Shown here: in pieces, positions 46,536 through 55,299 of the stretch | How the letters are laid out: every line of letters starts with the position of its first letter | How positions within the stretch are numbered: the first letter of the stretch is position 1 | NCBI GenBank assembly: GCA_029261715.1 | Contig: JAJDAT010000008.1 | Location: 17,590 to 81,589, forward strand | Reading direction: 5' to 3' | Origin: Nitrospinia bacterium | Lineage (GTDB): Bacteria > Nitrospinota > Nitrospinia > Nitrospinales > JAJDAT01 | Length of the DNA: 64,000 nt | The notes under the pieces: generated by a model | What the model was told of the DNA's origin: nothing | Databases searched by the model: none | Seen by the model: only the letters and a program-made list of their open reading frames with translations | Translations under genes and position numbers: made by a program

Positions 46536-48422
46536 ATGTGCGGAATTGCTGGAATAATTGATTTTAAAAAAAGTGGTAAAGGTCAACAAGCTCTAAATAG
46601 GATGATGTCCGCTTTAGAGCACCGTGGTCCTGATGACAGCGGTTCCTCTCAATTATCATTTAATAATGGTTGGGACATTTTTCTTGGGCATCAGCGGCTT
46701 TCTATTATAGATCTTTCACAAAATGGTCACCAACCAATGTCTAATACTGATCAGACCAAATGGATCGTATTTAATGGTGAGATCTATAATTTCCAAGAAC
46801 TAAAGCGTAATTTTACTAATAATTATTCGTTTAAATCTAACTCTGATACTGAAGTTGTATTAGCTGCATACCAGCAAAATGGCCCAAACAGCTTGGAACA
46901 GTTCCGAGGTATGTATGCATTTTGCATTTGTGACTCAAAGAATCAAACTCTTTTTTTTGCGCGTGATCGTTTAGGTAAAAAGCCTTTATATTATTATAAA
47001 AACGAAGATTTTTTTATATTTTCTTCGGAAATTAGAGCTATTTTAGCTTCGAAACTGACAAAATTTTCAATTAATTCGCAAGGAGTCTTAAATTACCTCG
47101 CTTTCGGTCGTTCTGAGCTTCCTAATTCGATAATTTCAGGGATAAAAGAAGTAAAACCAGCCCATTTTATGGAGTTTTCTCCAAATGGATTAAAAGAAAC
47201 TGAATATTGGAGTCCAATTGATCAAAAACTATCGTTACCTAATGATATTTCTTTAAATGAAGTTATCAAAGAGCATTTAGTGGAATCAGTTCGATACCGT
47301 TTGGTTAGTGATGTTCCTGTGGGTTCTTTTTTAAGTGGCGGCATAGATTCAAGCGCTATATCAAGTATAGCCTCTCAACTATCCGTAAATAAGGTGAAAA
47401 CTATATCTATGGGGTTTGGGGATAAGGAATATGATGAATCCTCTTTTGCTAAAATGGTAGCAGAAAGATTTAAAACGGATCATTTGCCCTACCCTTTGAC
47501 TGAATTGGATTTATTGGATTCTTTACCAAAAGCGATTAAGTCCATGGATCAACCAACAGTTGATGGGATAAATACCTACTTAATCTCACGTTGCGCTAGC
47601 CAATCGGGTTTAAAAGTTGCTTTGTCGGGTGTTGGTGGTGATGAGTTGTTTGCTGGTTATGAATCTTTTTCCGCCATTCCAAAGCTAAAAAGAATTGAAA
47701 AAATACTTTCAACATTTACTATTCCTTGTATTAATGCCTTTGGAAAGTTTTTTGATCTTCCTTTTTTAAAATCTGACAAATCAACAAAACTTTCTCATTT
47801 GATCCGAGGAAAGCACGTTGGCTCTTATTATTTGGTGAGAGCATTATTTTGTCAGGAACAAATTAGTGATCTGGTAAAGGACGAAGGCGTTTTTATTAAA
47901 TTTTTAGAAGGTTTTGCCAAAGATGCAGCAACTACTGGTAAGAGATTGGCCAATATTTCTGAAATTGACCAAATTTCGTATCTTGAATTGACTCACTATA
48001 TGGCTAATATGTTGCTCAGGGACACTGATTCCATGGGGATGGCTCACGGTTTGGAAATTCGAGCTCCTTTATTGGACCATAAGTTAGTGGAATTGATGTT
48101 TCAGGTCCCAAGTAATTTTAAAATACAATCTTCTAAACCAAAACCACTGTTGCTTGATTCATTACCTGAAAAGTTGCCGGATGAGGCAGTTTTTAGGAAA
48201 AAAATGGGGTTTACGATTCCTCTGCAGCTTTGGATGAAAACCCGATTAAAAAAGGAAGTAGAGGAAGTTTTATTGACCCCTGTCGCTCAGTTAGAAGGGT
48301 TATTAGAGGAAAAATCAATTAAGAGTGTATGGAGCGGTTTTTTAGAAGATAGAGTGTCTTGGTCTAGACCCTGGGCTTTGTATGTATTAAAAAAATGGGT
48401 TACGACAAATTTACCCGTATAA
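46536..48422 (+). CDS. asnB: Asparagine synthase (glutamine-hydrolysing)
   Basis: A 628-aa AsnB: N-terminal glutaminase with nucleophile Cys2 (MCGIAGIIDF) and NGEIYNFQEL, then the synthetase domain with the PP-loop SGGIDSSAI, GVGGDELFAGYESF, and C-terminal RDTDSMGMAHGLEIRAPLLD. It makes asparagine from aspartate, glutamine and ATP. Paralogues of this type (AsnB_1) often sit in exopolysaccharide loci and amidate sugars or peptides. The surface-acylation genes lie 2 kb further on, so that option remains. Confidence 0.9.
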   Translation: MCGIAGIIDFKKSGKGQQALNRMMSALEHRGPDDSGSSQLSFNNGWDIFLGHQRLSIIDLSQNGHQPMSNTDQTKWIVFNGEIYNFQELKRNFTNNYSFKSNSDTEVVLAAYQQNGPNSLEQFRGMYAFCICDSKNQTLFFARDRLGKKPLYYYKNEDFFIFSSEIRAILASKLTKFSINSQGVLNYLAFGRSELPNSIISGIKEVKPAHFMEFSPNGLKETEYWSPIDQKLSLPNDISLNEVIKEHLVESVRYRLVSDVPVGSFLSGGIDSSAISSIASQLSVNKVKTISMGFGDKEYDESSFAKMVAERFKTDHLPYPLTELDLLDSLPKAIKSMDQPTVDGINTYLISRCASQSGLKVALSGVGGDELFAGYESFSAIPKLKRIEKILSTFTIPCINAFGKFFDLPFLKSDKSTKLSHLIRGKHVGSYYLVRALFCQEQISDLVKDEGVFIKFLEGFAKDAATTGKRLANISEIDQISYLELTHYMANMLLRDTDSMGMAHGLEIRAPLLDHKLVELMFQVPSNFKIQSSKPKPLLLDSLPEKLPDEAVFRKKMGFTIPLQLWMKTRLKKEVEEVLLTPVAQLEGLLEEKSIKSVWSGFLEDRVSWSRPWALYVLKKWVTTNLPV

Positions 48423-48580
48423 ACAATAGCTTTATAAAATTAGAATCTTGCAACAAGGTTATTAACTTAAAAACTAATGAGAAAATAACGAAGCTGTTTT
48501 CGAACTAGAAGTAATATACTTGAAATTATTTTAAGTTCTTTTGAAGATCAGTTAGGATATGAAACTTTGGTGAAACGGGT

Positions 48581-48823
48581 TTATTTCTTTTTGGGAGAGT
48601 ACCAACCTGTTCTCATAAAGTCGCCATTCATTTTAACTGATTCATCAATGTTGACCTTGCTGTCTTTACATTGAGCTGTATCCATTTTATCTAGCTTTTC
48701 AAAACTTTTAGTTTTTATTTTTTTAGATAAAATAGTAGTTCTTTTTTTTCTTGGGGTAACGGCTTTCTTTTTTCGGCCTTCTCTTAGCCGATCAATATCC
48801 CGGTGGGACATGCCAATTATCAT
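48581..48823 (-). CDS. Small basic hypothetical protein (80 aa)
   Basis: A short Lys/Arg-rich protein (GRKKKAVTPRKKRTT) with an acidic middle and a C-terminus ending GWYSPKKK. The start is well supported: AAAGGAG lies 6 nt before the ATG at 48823. No family was recognised. The composition suggests nucleic-acid binding, without proof. Confidence 0.6.
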   Translation of the reverse strand: MIIGMSHRDIDRLREGRKKKAVTPRKKRTTILSKKIKTKSFEKLDKMDTAQCKDSKVNIDESVKMNGDFMRTGWYSPKKK

Positions 48824-48979
48824 TCAAATCTCCTTTCGAAATAAGCAAAACTGAATATATTCTAATACAGTTACCTGCTCTACAGCAAGTGACTTGATGT
48901 ACAAAAAATTAACTTCTTATTTAATATAGAATATTAATTTACTAAAGTCTCAATATTCGCCAACTCGTTTTTCGAAATT

Positions 48980-50332
48980 ATGTTTCTAAAAGAATTTAAA
49001 GCTCTAATAGAAGATACGGAAACAACGGAAGAATCTTTTTCTACATTTGTTAATTCAAACGATCATTTTGAAACGGCTCGTTTAATTCACGAATTCACAA
49101 AAAAAGAAAAAATTCGTATTTTTCATGTTCTTAAGGACAGTAAGAAGAAACAGGATCTTTTATACGAGACTGATCAAGATAGCCGAGTTGAAATTTTAGA
49201 TGTTTTAGAAAACGACTTTATTGCAGGTTTTCTTAAGGAGATGCCGGAAGACGACGCAACTGACATTATTAAAGATCTTCCAGAGGAACGGCAAAATATA
49301 ATCCTCTCTTTGATGACTCCAAAAGTAGCTGGAAATATTAAAAACCTTATCCGGCATGGAGAAGAAACTGCGGGTAGTTTGATGACTTTGTCTTTTAACA
49401 AAGTTTTCCCTTTAGAAACTGCCGCAAAAGTTTTGATGCAGTTTAAAAATACGAATCAATCTGATACTCCTCCCTATTTTTATGTAACAAATGAACGAAA
49501 TGAATTGTTGGGTTTTTTCAAGCTAAGAGACTTATTGAACGTCCCTTCGAATTTTCAAGCCAGACAATTCATGCGGAAAAATAACACAAAAGTTTATTTA
49601 GAAGATGGATGTGAAAAAGTCGCTAATTTAATGGATCATGAAAAAATAAGCGCAGTACCCGTAGTTAACGAGAATAATATCATCCAAGGAATCATTACAT
49701 TTGATGACGTAATTCATGCCATTCAAGAAATTGCCGACGAAGATATTTTTACGATGGTGGGAACGTCAAAAGTTGACCCTTTTGCAAAAAAGACCATGAG
49801 TAAATTTTTTGCGAGGGCTCCTTGGCTATTGACCACATTTATTGGCGGAATAATGAGCGCGTTTATACTACGGTATTACGCTGATATTCTTCAGGACTTT
49901 ACGACGGTAATTTACTTTGTGCCTTTTGTTATAGGTCTTGCAGGTAACGTAGGAATTCAAGGAGCAACTGTTATCGTGCGCGGAACGGCTACCGGAGATA
50001 TACAATCAGATAACTTAAAGACTGTTGTTATAAGCGAAATTGGAGTTGGAGTACTTAATGGCGTTATTTTTGGAAGTTTGTGTGGAGTGGTTATCGCCGC
50101 CATATCTGAGCCGATACTACACTCCTCTCCATTATTGGGGTTGACTGTCGGTTTGGGTATCGTTTTAGCTGTTAGCGTTGCGGCTTTTGTGGGTTCTTTA
50201 GCGCCAATAGTTCTTATGCGTTTCAATATGGATCCAGCTATAAGCGCTGGCCCTTTTGTCACTGTTGCTAATGACATCATGGGACTCATTATATATTTGT
50301 CTGCAACGGGAATTATTTATTCGTTTTTATAA
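48980..50332 (+). CDS. mgtE: Magnesium transporter MgtE
   Basis: A 450-aa MgtE: acidic N-domain (about 30-125; EMPEDDATDIIKDLPEER), a CBS pair (130-250), the plug helix and five transmembrane helices (280-450) with the pore motif region FVPFVIGLAGNVGIQGAT and the late MDPAISAGPFVTVANDI. It admits Mg2+ when cytosolic Mg is low; the N and CBS domains sense it. Length and order are standard. No M-box riboswitch is evident upstream. Confidence 0.95.
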   Translation: MFLKEFKALIEDTETTEESFSTFVNSNDHFETARLIHEFTKKEKIRIFHVLKDSKKKQDLLYETDQDSRVEILDVLENDFIAGFLKEMPEDDATDIIKDLPEERQNIILSLMTPKVAGNIKNLIRHGEETAGSLMTLSFNKVFPLETAAKVLMQFKNTNQSDTPPYFYVTNERNELLGFFKLRDLLNVPSNFQARQFMRKNNTKVYLEDGCEKVANLMDHEKISAVPVVNENNIIQGIITFDDVIHAIQEIADEDIFTMVGTSKVDPFAKKTMSKFFARAPWLLTTFIGGIMSAFILRYYADILQDFTTVIYFVPFVIGLAGNVGIQGATVIVRGTATGDIQSDNLKTVVISEIGVGVLNGVIFGSLCGVVIAAISEPILHSSPLLGLTVGLGIVLAVSVAAFVGSLAPIVLMRFNMDPAISAGPFVTVANDIMGLIIYLSATGIIYSFL

Positions 50333-50383
50333 AAAACTTATTTGTCAGTTAATCGCTTAAGTTAAAAGGTTTGTCTTCTCAAG

Positions 50384-51808
50384 ATGTTATTTAATTCTCT
50401 GTCTTTCATTTTATTTTTCTTAATTGTAATAACTCTCCATTACACGATTCGATCATGGAAGGCGCAAAAGACAATTTTGCTTTTCGCCAGTTATATTTTT
50501 TACGCCGCTTGGAATCCTCCGTTTGTAATTCTTTTATGGTTTTCTACTGTTGTAGATTGGTATGTTGCTAAATCTTTAGAGAATGAAGAAAAAGTTGTCA
50601 CGCGCCGGATATTATTGTCGGTAAGCTTGCTGGTTAATCTTGGTTTATTGGGATTTTTTAAATATGGAGAATTTTTATTAGAAAATTTTGTTGGAGCGCT
50701 TAACTTTTTAGGGATAGATTTTCAAGCCGCCGCTCCTAGTATCATACTTCCTGTTGGAATATCTTTTTACACTTTCCAAACCCTTTCCTACACTCTAGAT
50801 ATTTATTTCCGAAGAGCAAAACCTAGCAAATCTTTTTTAGATTTTGCGCTTTATGTCACTTTTTTCCCTCAACTCGTGGCTGGCCCTATTGTCAGAGCGA
50901 CTGAATTTTTGCCGCAGTGTGAAGAACCAAGAAGAGCGACGCGAGATCAATTTGGTTGGGGGCTTTATTTTATTACCTTAGGATTATTTCAAAAGGTGGT
51001 ATTGGCAGATGGAATGCTTTCCTCAGCATCCGATACTGTTTTTGGACATACAGATGGATCCATTTTTGTTTTAGACGCTTGGCTTGGCGTATTAGCTTTT
51101 TCCGCTCAAATTTTTTGCGATTTTGCCGGGTATTCAACTTGCGCTATTGGAGTGGCTCTTTGCCTTGGATTTGCACTTCCTGATAATTTTCGTTCCCCTT
51201 ATGCGGCTATTGGGTTTTCCGATTTTTGGAAGCGCTGGCATATGACTCTTTCTACTTGGCTAAGGGACTACCTTTACATTTCGCTTGGAGGAAATCGACA
51301 TGGAACCTTTAGAACTTTAGTTAATCTAATGGTCACAATGTTAATAGGCGGGCTTTGGCATGGAGCCTCATGGACTTTTGTTGCCTGGGGCGCTTTGCAT
51401 GGCAGTTATTTAGTTGCGGAACATTTACTTCGACAAAAGTTTGGGGGGTGTAGTTGGGTGAAAACGGTTCTTGGGCGTTTTTCACTTGGGATGCTTACTT
51501 TCTTCTTGGTTTGTTTAGGATGGGTTTTCTTTCGCGCAAAAGATTTTTCATCGGCTTGGTTGCTTATGAGTTCTCTTTTTAGTTTTTCGGGAACAGGAGT
51601 TCAGCTTTTACCTACTTTAGAAATGATGCAAGTAACGGTAGTGGTTGTAGGATTGTTAGCTTCGCATTGGTATCTACATGAGAAACGTTTGGAGCATGCA
51701 ATGCAGAACTTTCCAGCATGGCTTGTCGTCGTTATTTGGACATCAATGCTATTTGGTTTAATTTTGATGCAAGGAGGGGCAAATGCCTTCATCTACTTCC
51801 AGTTTTAA
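50384..51808 (+). CDS. MBOAT-family O-acyltransferase (AlgI-like)
   Basis: A 474-aa polytopic membrane protein. The MBOAT catalytic His lies in GGLWHGASWTFVAWG; YKYGEFLL-like and VAGPIVRATEFLPQ segments match the AlgI/DltB group. Such proteins pass acyl groups across the inner membrane to acetylate alginate, peptidoglycan or other surface glycans. The next gene overlaps by 26 nt and encodes an SGNH-type periplasmic protein, the normal partner for this reaction. The target glycan is unknown. Confidence 0.92.
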   Translation: MLFNSLSFILFFLIVITLHYTIRSWKAQKTILLFASYIFYAAWNPPFVILLWFSTVVDWYVAKSLENEEKVVTRRILLSVSLLVNLGLLGFFKYGEFLLENFVGALNFLGIDFQAAAPSIILPVGISFYTFQTLSYTLDIYFRRAKPSKSFLDFALYVTFFPQLVAGPIVRATEFLPQCEEPRRATRDQFGWGLYFITLGLFQKVVLADGMLSSASDTVFGHTDGSIFVLDAWLGVLAFSAQIFCDFAGYSTCAIGVALCLGFALPDNFRSPYAAIGFSDFWKRWHMTLSTWLRDYLYISLGGNRHGTFRTLVNLMVTMLIGGLWHGASWTFVAWGALHGSYLVAEHLLRQKFGGCSWVKTVLGRFSLGMLTFFLVCLGWVFFRAKDFSSAWLLMSSLFSFSGTGVQLLPTLEMMQVTVVVVGLLASHWYLHEKRLEHAMQNFPAWLVVVIWTSMLFGLILMQGGANAFIYFQF

Positions 51809-52883
51809 AACCTACCAATTAGAGCGAATCATACCCAAACATCATTGGGCGACCCTTGCTTTGGCGACTCTTTTATCAGTTTCTCTATTAACATTTTCAT
51901 GGGAATTTTATTGTCGTAGTTTGGGGTATGCGCCAACGTTAAACGATACTAAAGACTTGTGGGCAAGCCGTCGGGTTTTAATAGAAAAAGATCCAACTCG
52001 AACAGTTTTAATCGGCGCTTCGCGTATGCTTTTCGATTTTGATATGGATGTTTATGAAAAAGAAATGGGAGAGAGGCCTTTGCAGTTGGCAACTGTAGGA
52101 ACTAATCCAGGCCCCTATTTAGAAGATTTAGCGAATCATCCAAAGTTCTCGGGGACAGTAATCGTCGGCGTTGTTCCCGGTCTTTTCTTTGCGCCGGGTG
52201 GCCCTCCGATGAAAAGCCCACTAGATCATTTAAAATATTTTCAAGATTGGAGTCCTAGTCAAAAGGTGGGACATTATTTGGGAATGTTTCTAGAACGTAG
52301 ATTTGCATTTATCAATCAAGAAGATTTAACGCTTAATCAACTTCTTTTGTCATTCAAAATTTCTAATCGCGAAAAAGCTAAGTTTCACCCTGAGCTACCT
52401 CCTTATTTTTATAAGATAGACGAAGAGCGACAAGGAGGAATGACCGATATTGCGGCACAAGATATAAAACTTCAAAAACGTATACAACAAATTTGGATTC
52501 CTCTGTTTACTCCACCTCCTGATAAAAAGAAGATGAGCCCATCAGAAAAGAAAGCTCAAGTAAAAAAAATGGCGGATATGGTATTAGAAAAAACCAAAAA
52601 AAATGTTGATAAAATTGTTGCTCGTGGAGGAAAAGTTGTATTTATAAGGCTTCCTTCTACAGGGCAATTGAGGGAGATTGAGAATAAATACACTCCCAGA
52701 GCAGGTTTTTGGGATCGGATTTTAGAAGAAACCCAATCACCTGGGGTTCATTTCGAAGACTTTGATCAACTTAAAGGATTCAATTGTCCTGAATGGTCGC
52801 ATTTGAGTAAAGGTGATTCTACCGAGTTTACGAAACGTTTAATTCCTATTTTAAAAAAGCTGCGCAATAAAGGAAAAATATAA
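51783..52883 (+). CDS. AlgJ/AlgX-type (SGNH-like) acylation partner
   Basis: A 366-aa protein with one N-terminal helix (WATLALATLLSVSLLTFSW) and a periplasmic domain. VLIGASRMLFDFD supplies the G-x-S of an SGNH block I (Ser80). The C-terminal pair CPEWSHL, with Ser-His, fits the end of the fold. Overlap with the MBOAT gene indicates they act together in glycan O-acylation. The final 23 codons (52815-52883) are repeated as a relic at 57658-57726. Confidence 0.75.
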   Translation: MPSSTSSFKTYQLERIIPKHHWATLALATLLSVSLLTFSWEFYCRSLGYAPTLNDTKDLWASRRVLIEKDPTRTVLIGASRMLFDFDMDVYEKEMGERPLQLATVGTNPGPYLEDLANHPKFSGTVIVGVVPGLFFAPGGPPMKSPLDHLKYFQDWSPSQKVGHYLGMFLERRFAFINQEDLTLNQLLLSFKISNREKAKFHPELPPYFYKIDEERQGGMTDIAAQDIKLQKRIQQIWIPLFTPPPDKKKMSPSEKKAQVKKMADMVLEKTKKNVDKIVARGGKVVFIRLPSTGQLREIENKYTPRAGFWDRILEETQSPGVHFEDFDQLKGFNCPEWSHLSKGDSTEFTKRLIPILKKLRNKGKI

Positions 52884-53037
52884 CGAGTGTTTTCGCTAGT
52901 ATTTGTATTAATTTGACTAAAATTATGGAAAAATAAGATGATTTTAAGATATTGAATTTGACTTTTCTTTCTAAGTTAATTAACAAGTAAATTTCTCTTC
53001 CTGCTCTTCGGCAAAAAAATCAAAAAGGAATATTTGT

Positions 53038-55014
53038 ATGTCTTTGTTTCGCAATACCATTTTTTCATTAATTGTCACGGGCGTTTTACTAGCTGGAATG
53101 GAGTATGCAGCAGACAAATATTTAAGACAAGATCCAAAAGTTTTGAGGTTACATACGGTTCTTAATGCCAGACCACTCATGGAATATGCTCCAGAAACTA
53201 AAGCGAGTCCTCCTTATCATTTCAGAAGAAATGCGGCCACCGCTAAAGGAATACATTGGTTTGCTGTTGATAAAGCGAAGACTCCTGGAAGGTTATTTCT
53301 TACTGAAGGTGAGGGAATGGTTCGAAATGCGATGGGAGATCATGTAATAAATAAATGGGGATATCGAGGCCCCTATTTTGAAAAAAAGCCTCCAAAGAAT
53401 GTGTACAGAATTGCAATCGCGGGTGGGTCAACCACTGCGGGTCAATATGATAATGAATTAACTTATCCGCGAACTCTCGAAAGGATGTTGAATAAAAAGA
53501 CTAATGCAAACCGCTATTACGAGGTTATTAACTCGGGTCACTATTGGTACACCGCTTGCGATGCGTTGGGAATGATTAAAAGAGAATTATTAGGTTTCAA
53601 ACCAAACCTTGTTCTCGTGATGAGCGGTTGGAACGATTTTAATCGAGTGAGAAACAATGCCTACCAAACAAGGGAAGAGTATTGTGACAATCATCATACA
53701 CTCATCGATGGTTCTAGTTTTTACCTCCTTTTAAGAACTTTCCTTGAAAGATATGCACCTTCCAAAAGGGCTTCTCGTCCCTATTTGAATTCTTACCAGA
53801 TTAATCAAAGGAGTTTTTCACTCTTCGAGGAGAACTTTCACGAAATGATAAAAGTGGCTAAAGTCGCTGGAATCGATTTAGGACTGATTAGTTTAACGGG
53901 AGTACTGGAAAGAAATCAAACCATTGAAAGCATAGAAGCTTTGCCTCAGTTGGCTCTGCACAAATCAGAATATAAAAAATATAGTCAGAAAGTTTTGATC
54001 GCAATTGATAATATGTATCGACGTTTGGCCAAACAATATTCTAATGTTTTCTATATAAATACTGGAGCCACGATAAACTCAAGAGGTAAGGAACTTTATT
54101 TTAACGATCAGCTTCATGGTAGCGGAGCTGGATATCGTATACACGCCTACGGGATTTACAAAGCTCTTAATAAGAGACTAAAGATTCATGAGTTTTTAGA
54201 AGAGCCTGTTGGAAAAGAGGGGTTAGATCCCAATGAGGTTGAAGTTGAATATTTAAAGGGATTATTTGCTACAAATAAAATTGAAGATTTATCCTATGCC
54301 ACTTGTATGGCTATTCATAGGAACTGTACACACCGGGATCGCGAAAAGTATCACGAAAGAAATGAATCTCTTCTAAACTCTCCTGATTATCTTGATAGAG
54401 AATATGTCACCAGCGTCATTGAGTTTGTTTTTGGTTCAATTTTACAATTTGGTGGGCAAGTAAATAATCCTGAAATTTTCAACCTCATGAAGCAAAAGCT
54501 TGACGAAATCATAAAGATGCGACCTAAGCTAGCTCTTTCCTATTGGGTGTACGGCCAGTTGTATAATATTTCTGGGAAAAAAGATTTGGCGGATAATTAT
54601 CTTTCAAAGGCTTACTTATTAAACCCGAAGCTAAAAGATTTTGAGGCCGATGAGTTTTATACAAGATATCAAAAAGAACGTATAGAAAATCCGTTCTTTC
54701 AGGGGCCAGGCTTGTTATATTTCATCAAATTATTAAGCCAGTCCCCAAATCATATATCTCCTTATGCATATTTTAATACAATTATGAACGCAACTACGCC
54801 AGAGAAAAGAAAAGAAGCATTGGGAGCATTTGGAAATTTGTATTTCACAAGCCCTCTTCTAGTGCGTTCAATTTTTATGAGAGCCGCAGATTGGTCTGAA
54901 GCATTAGGAGCAAAAGAACAAGCAAAAAGTATTTTAGAAATACTTAAAACATTGAGGCCAAACTTTAAAGAGACCATTAATAATTTTCAAAATGAAATAT
55001 TAAATGGTACTTAA
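53038..55014 (+). CDS. SGNH/GDSL hydrolase with helical C-terminal region
   Basis: A 658-aa protein anchored by an N-terminal helix (TIFSLIVTGVLLAGMEYAA). The SGNH blocks are complete: IAIAGGSTTAGQYD (Ser131), SGWNDFNRV (Asn199) and NDQLHGSGAGY (Asp357, His360). The C-terminal 270 residues are helical and TPR-like (LALSYWVYGQLYNISGKKDLADNYL). It is likely periplasmic and may deacylate or acylate the same surface glycan as the upstream MBOAT pair. AGGA 8 nt before the ATG supports the start. Confidence 0.82.
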   Translation: MSLFRNTIFSLIVTGVLLAGMEYAADKYLRQDPKVLRLHTVLNARPLMEYAPETKASPPYHFRRNAATAKGIHWFAVDKAKTPGRLFLTEGEGMVRNAMGDHVINKWGYRGPYFEKKPPKNVYRIAIAGGSTTAGQYDNELTYPRTLERMLNKKTNANRYYEVINSGHYWYTACDALGMIKRELLGFKPNLVLVMSGWNDFNRVRNNAYQTREEYCDNHHTLIDGSSFYLLLRTFLERYAPSKRASRPYLNSYQINQRSFSLFEENFHEMIKVAKVAGIDLGLISLTGVLERNQTIESIEALPQLALHKSEYKKYSQKVLIAIDNMYRRLAKQYSNVFYINTGATINSRGKELYFNDQLHGSGAGYRIHAYGIYKALNKRLKIHEFLEEPVGKEGLDPNEVEVEYLKGLFATNKIEDLSYATCMAIHRNCTHRDREKYHERNESLLNSPDYLDREYVTSVIEFVFGSILQFGGQVNNPEIFNLMKQKLDEIIKMRPKLALSYWVYGQLYNISGKKDLADNYLSKAYLLNPKLKDFEADEFYTRYQKERIENPFFQGPGLLYFIKLLSQSPNHISPYAYFNTIMNATTPEKRKEALGAFGNLYFTSPLLVRSIFMRAADWSEALGAKEQAKSILEILKTLRPNFKETINNFQNEILNGT

Positions 55015-55299
55015 TCCTATAACTTCTCGACCGCTCATTTTAACCAAACCAGCCATGTTATTTAATTTTCAATTAAATAAACTTTCCACATTCTTAAGAA
55101 TTGTAAGCTGACCTCACGATCCCTTTATACGCTTAAAACTAGGGTTAAATCTGTCAATTTTATTTTTGGCATGTAAATAGTTGATTTATCGGATTCAAGA
55201 CTTTTGGAATGCCAATTATTTGAATTCTTATGGTATTAGTAAGCCTCATCAAGAAAGATCAACCTTTTAAAACTTACTAGTTCAAGGAGAACAAGTCGT

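Noticed and set aside
46383..46589. Lys-rich minus-strand frame upstream of asnB
   Set aside because: The only start codons lie inside asnB, so it is probably chance coding in AT-rich DNA.
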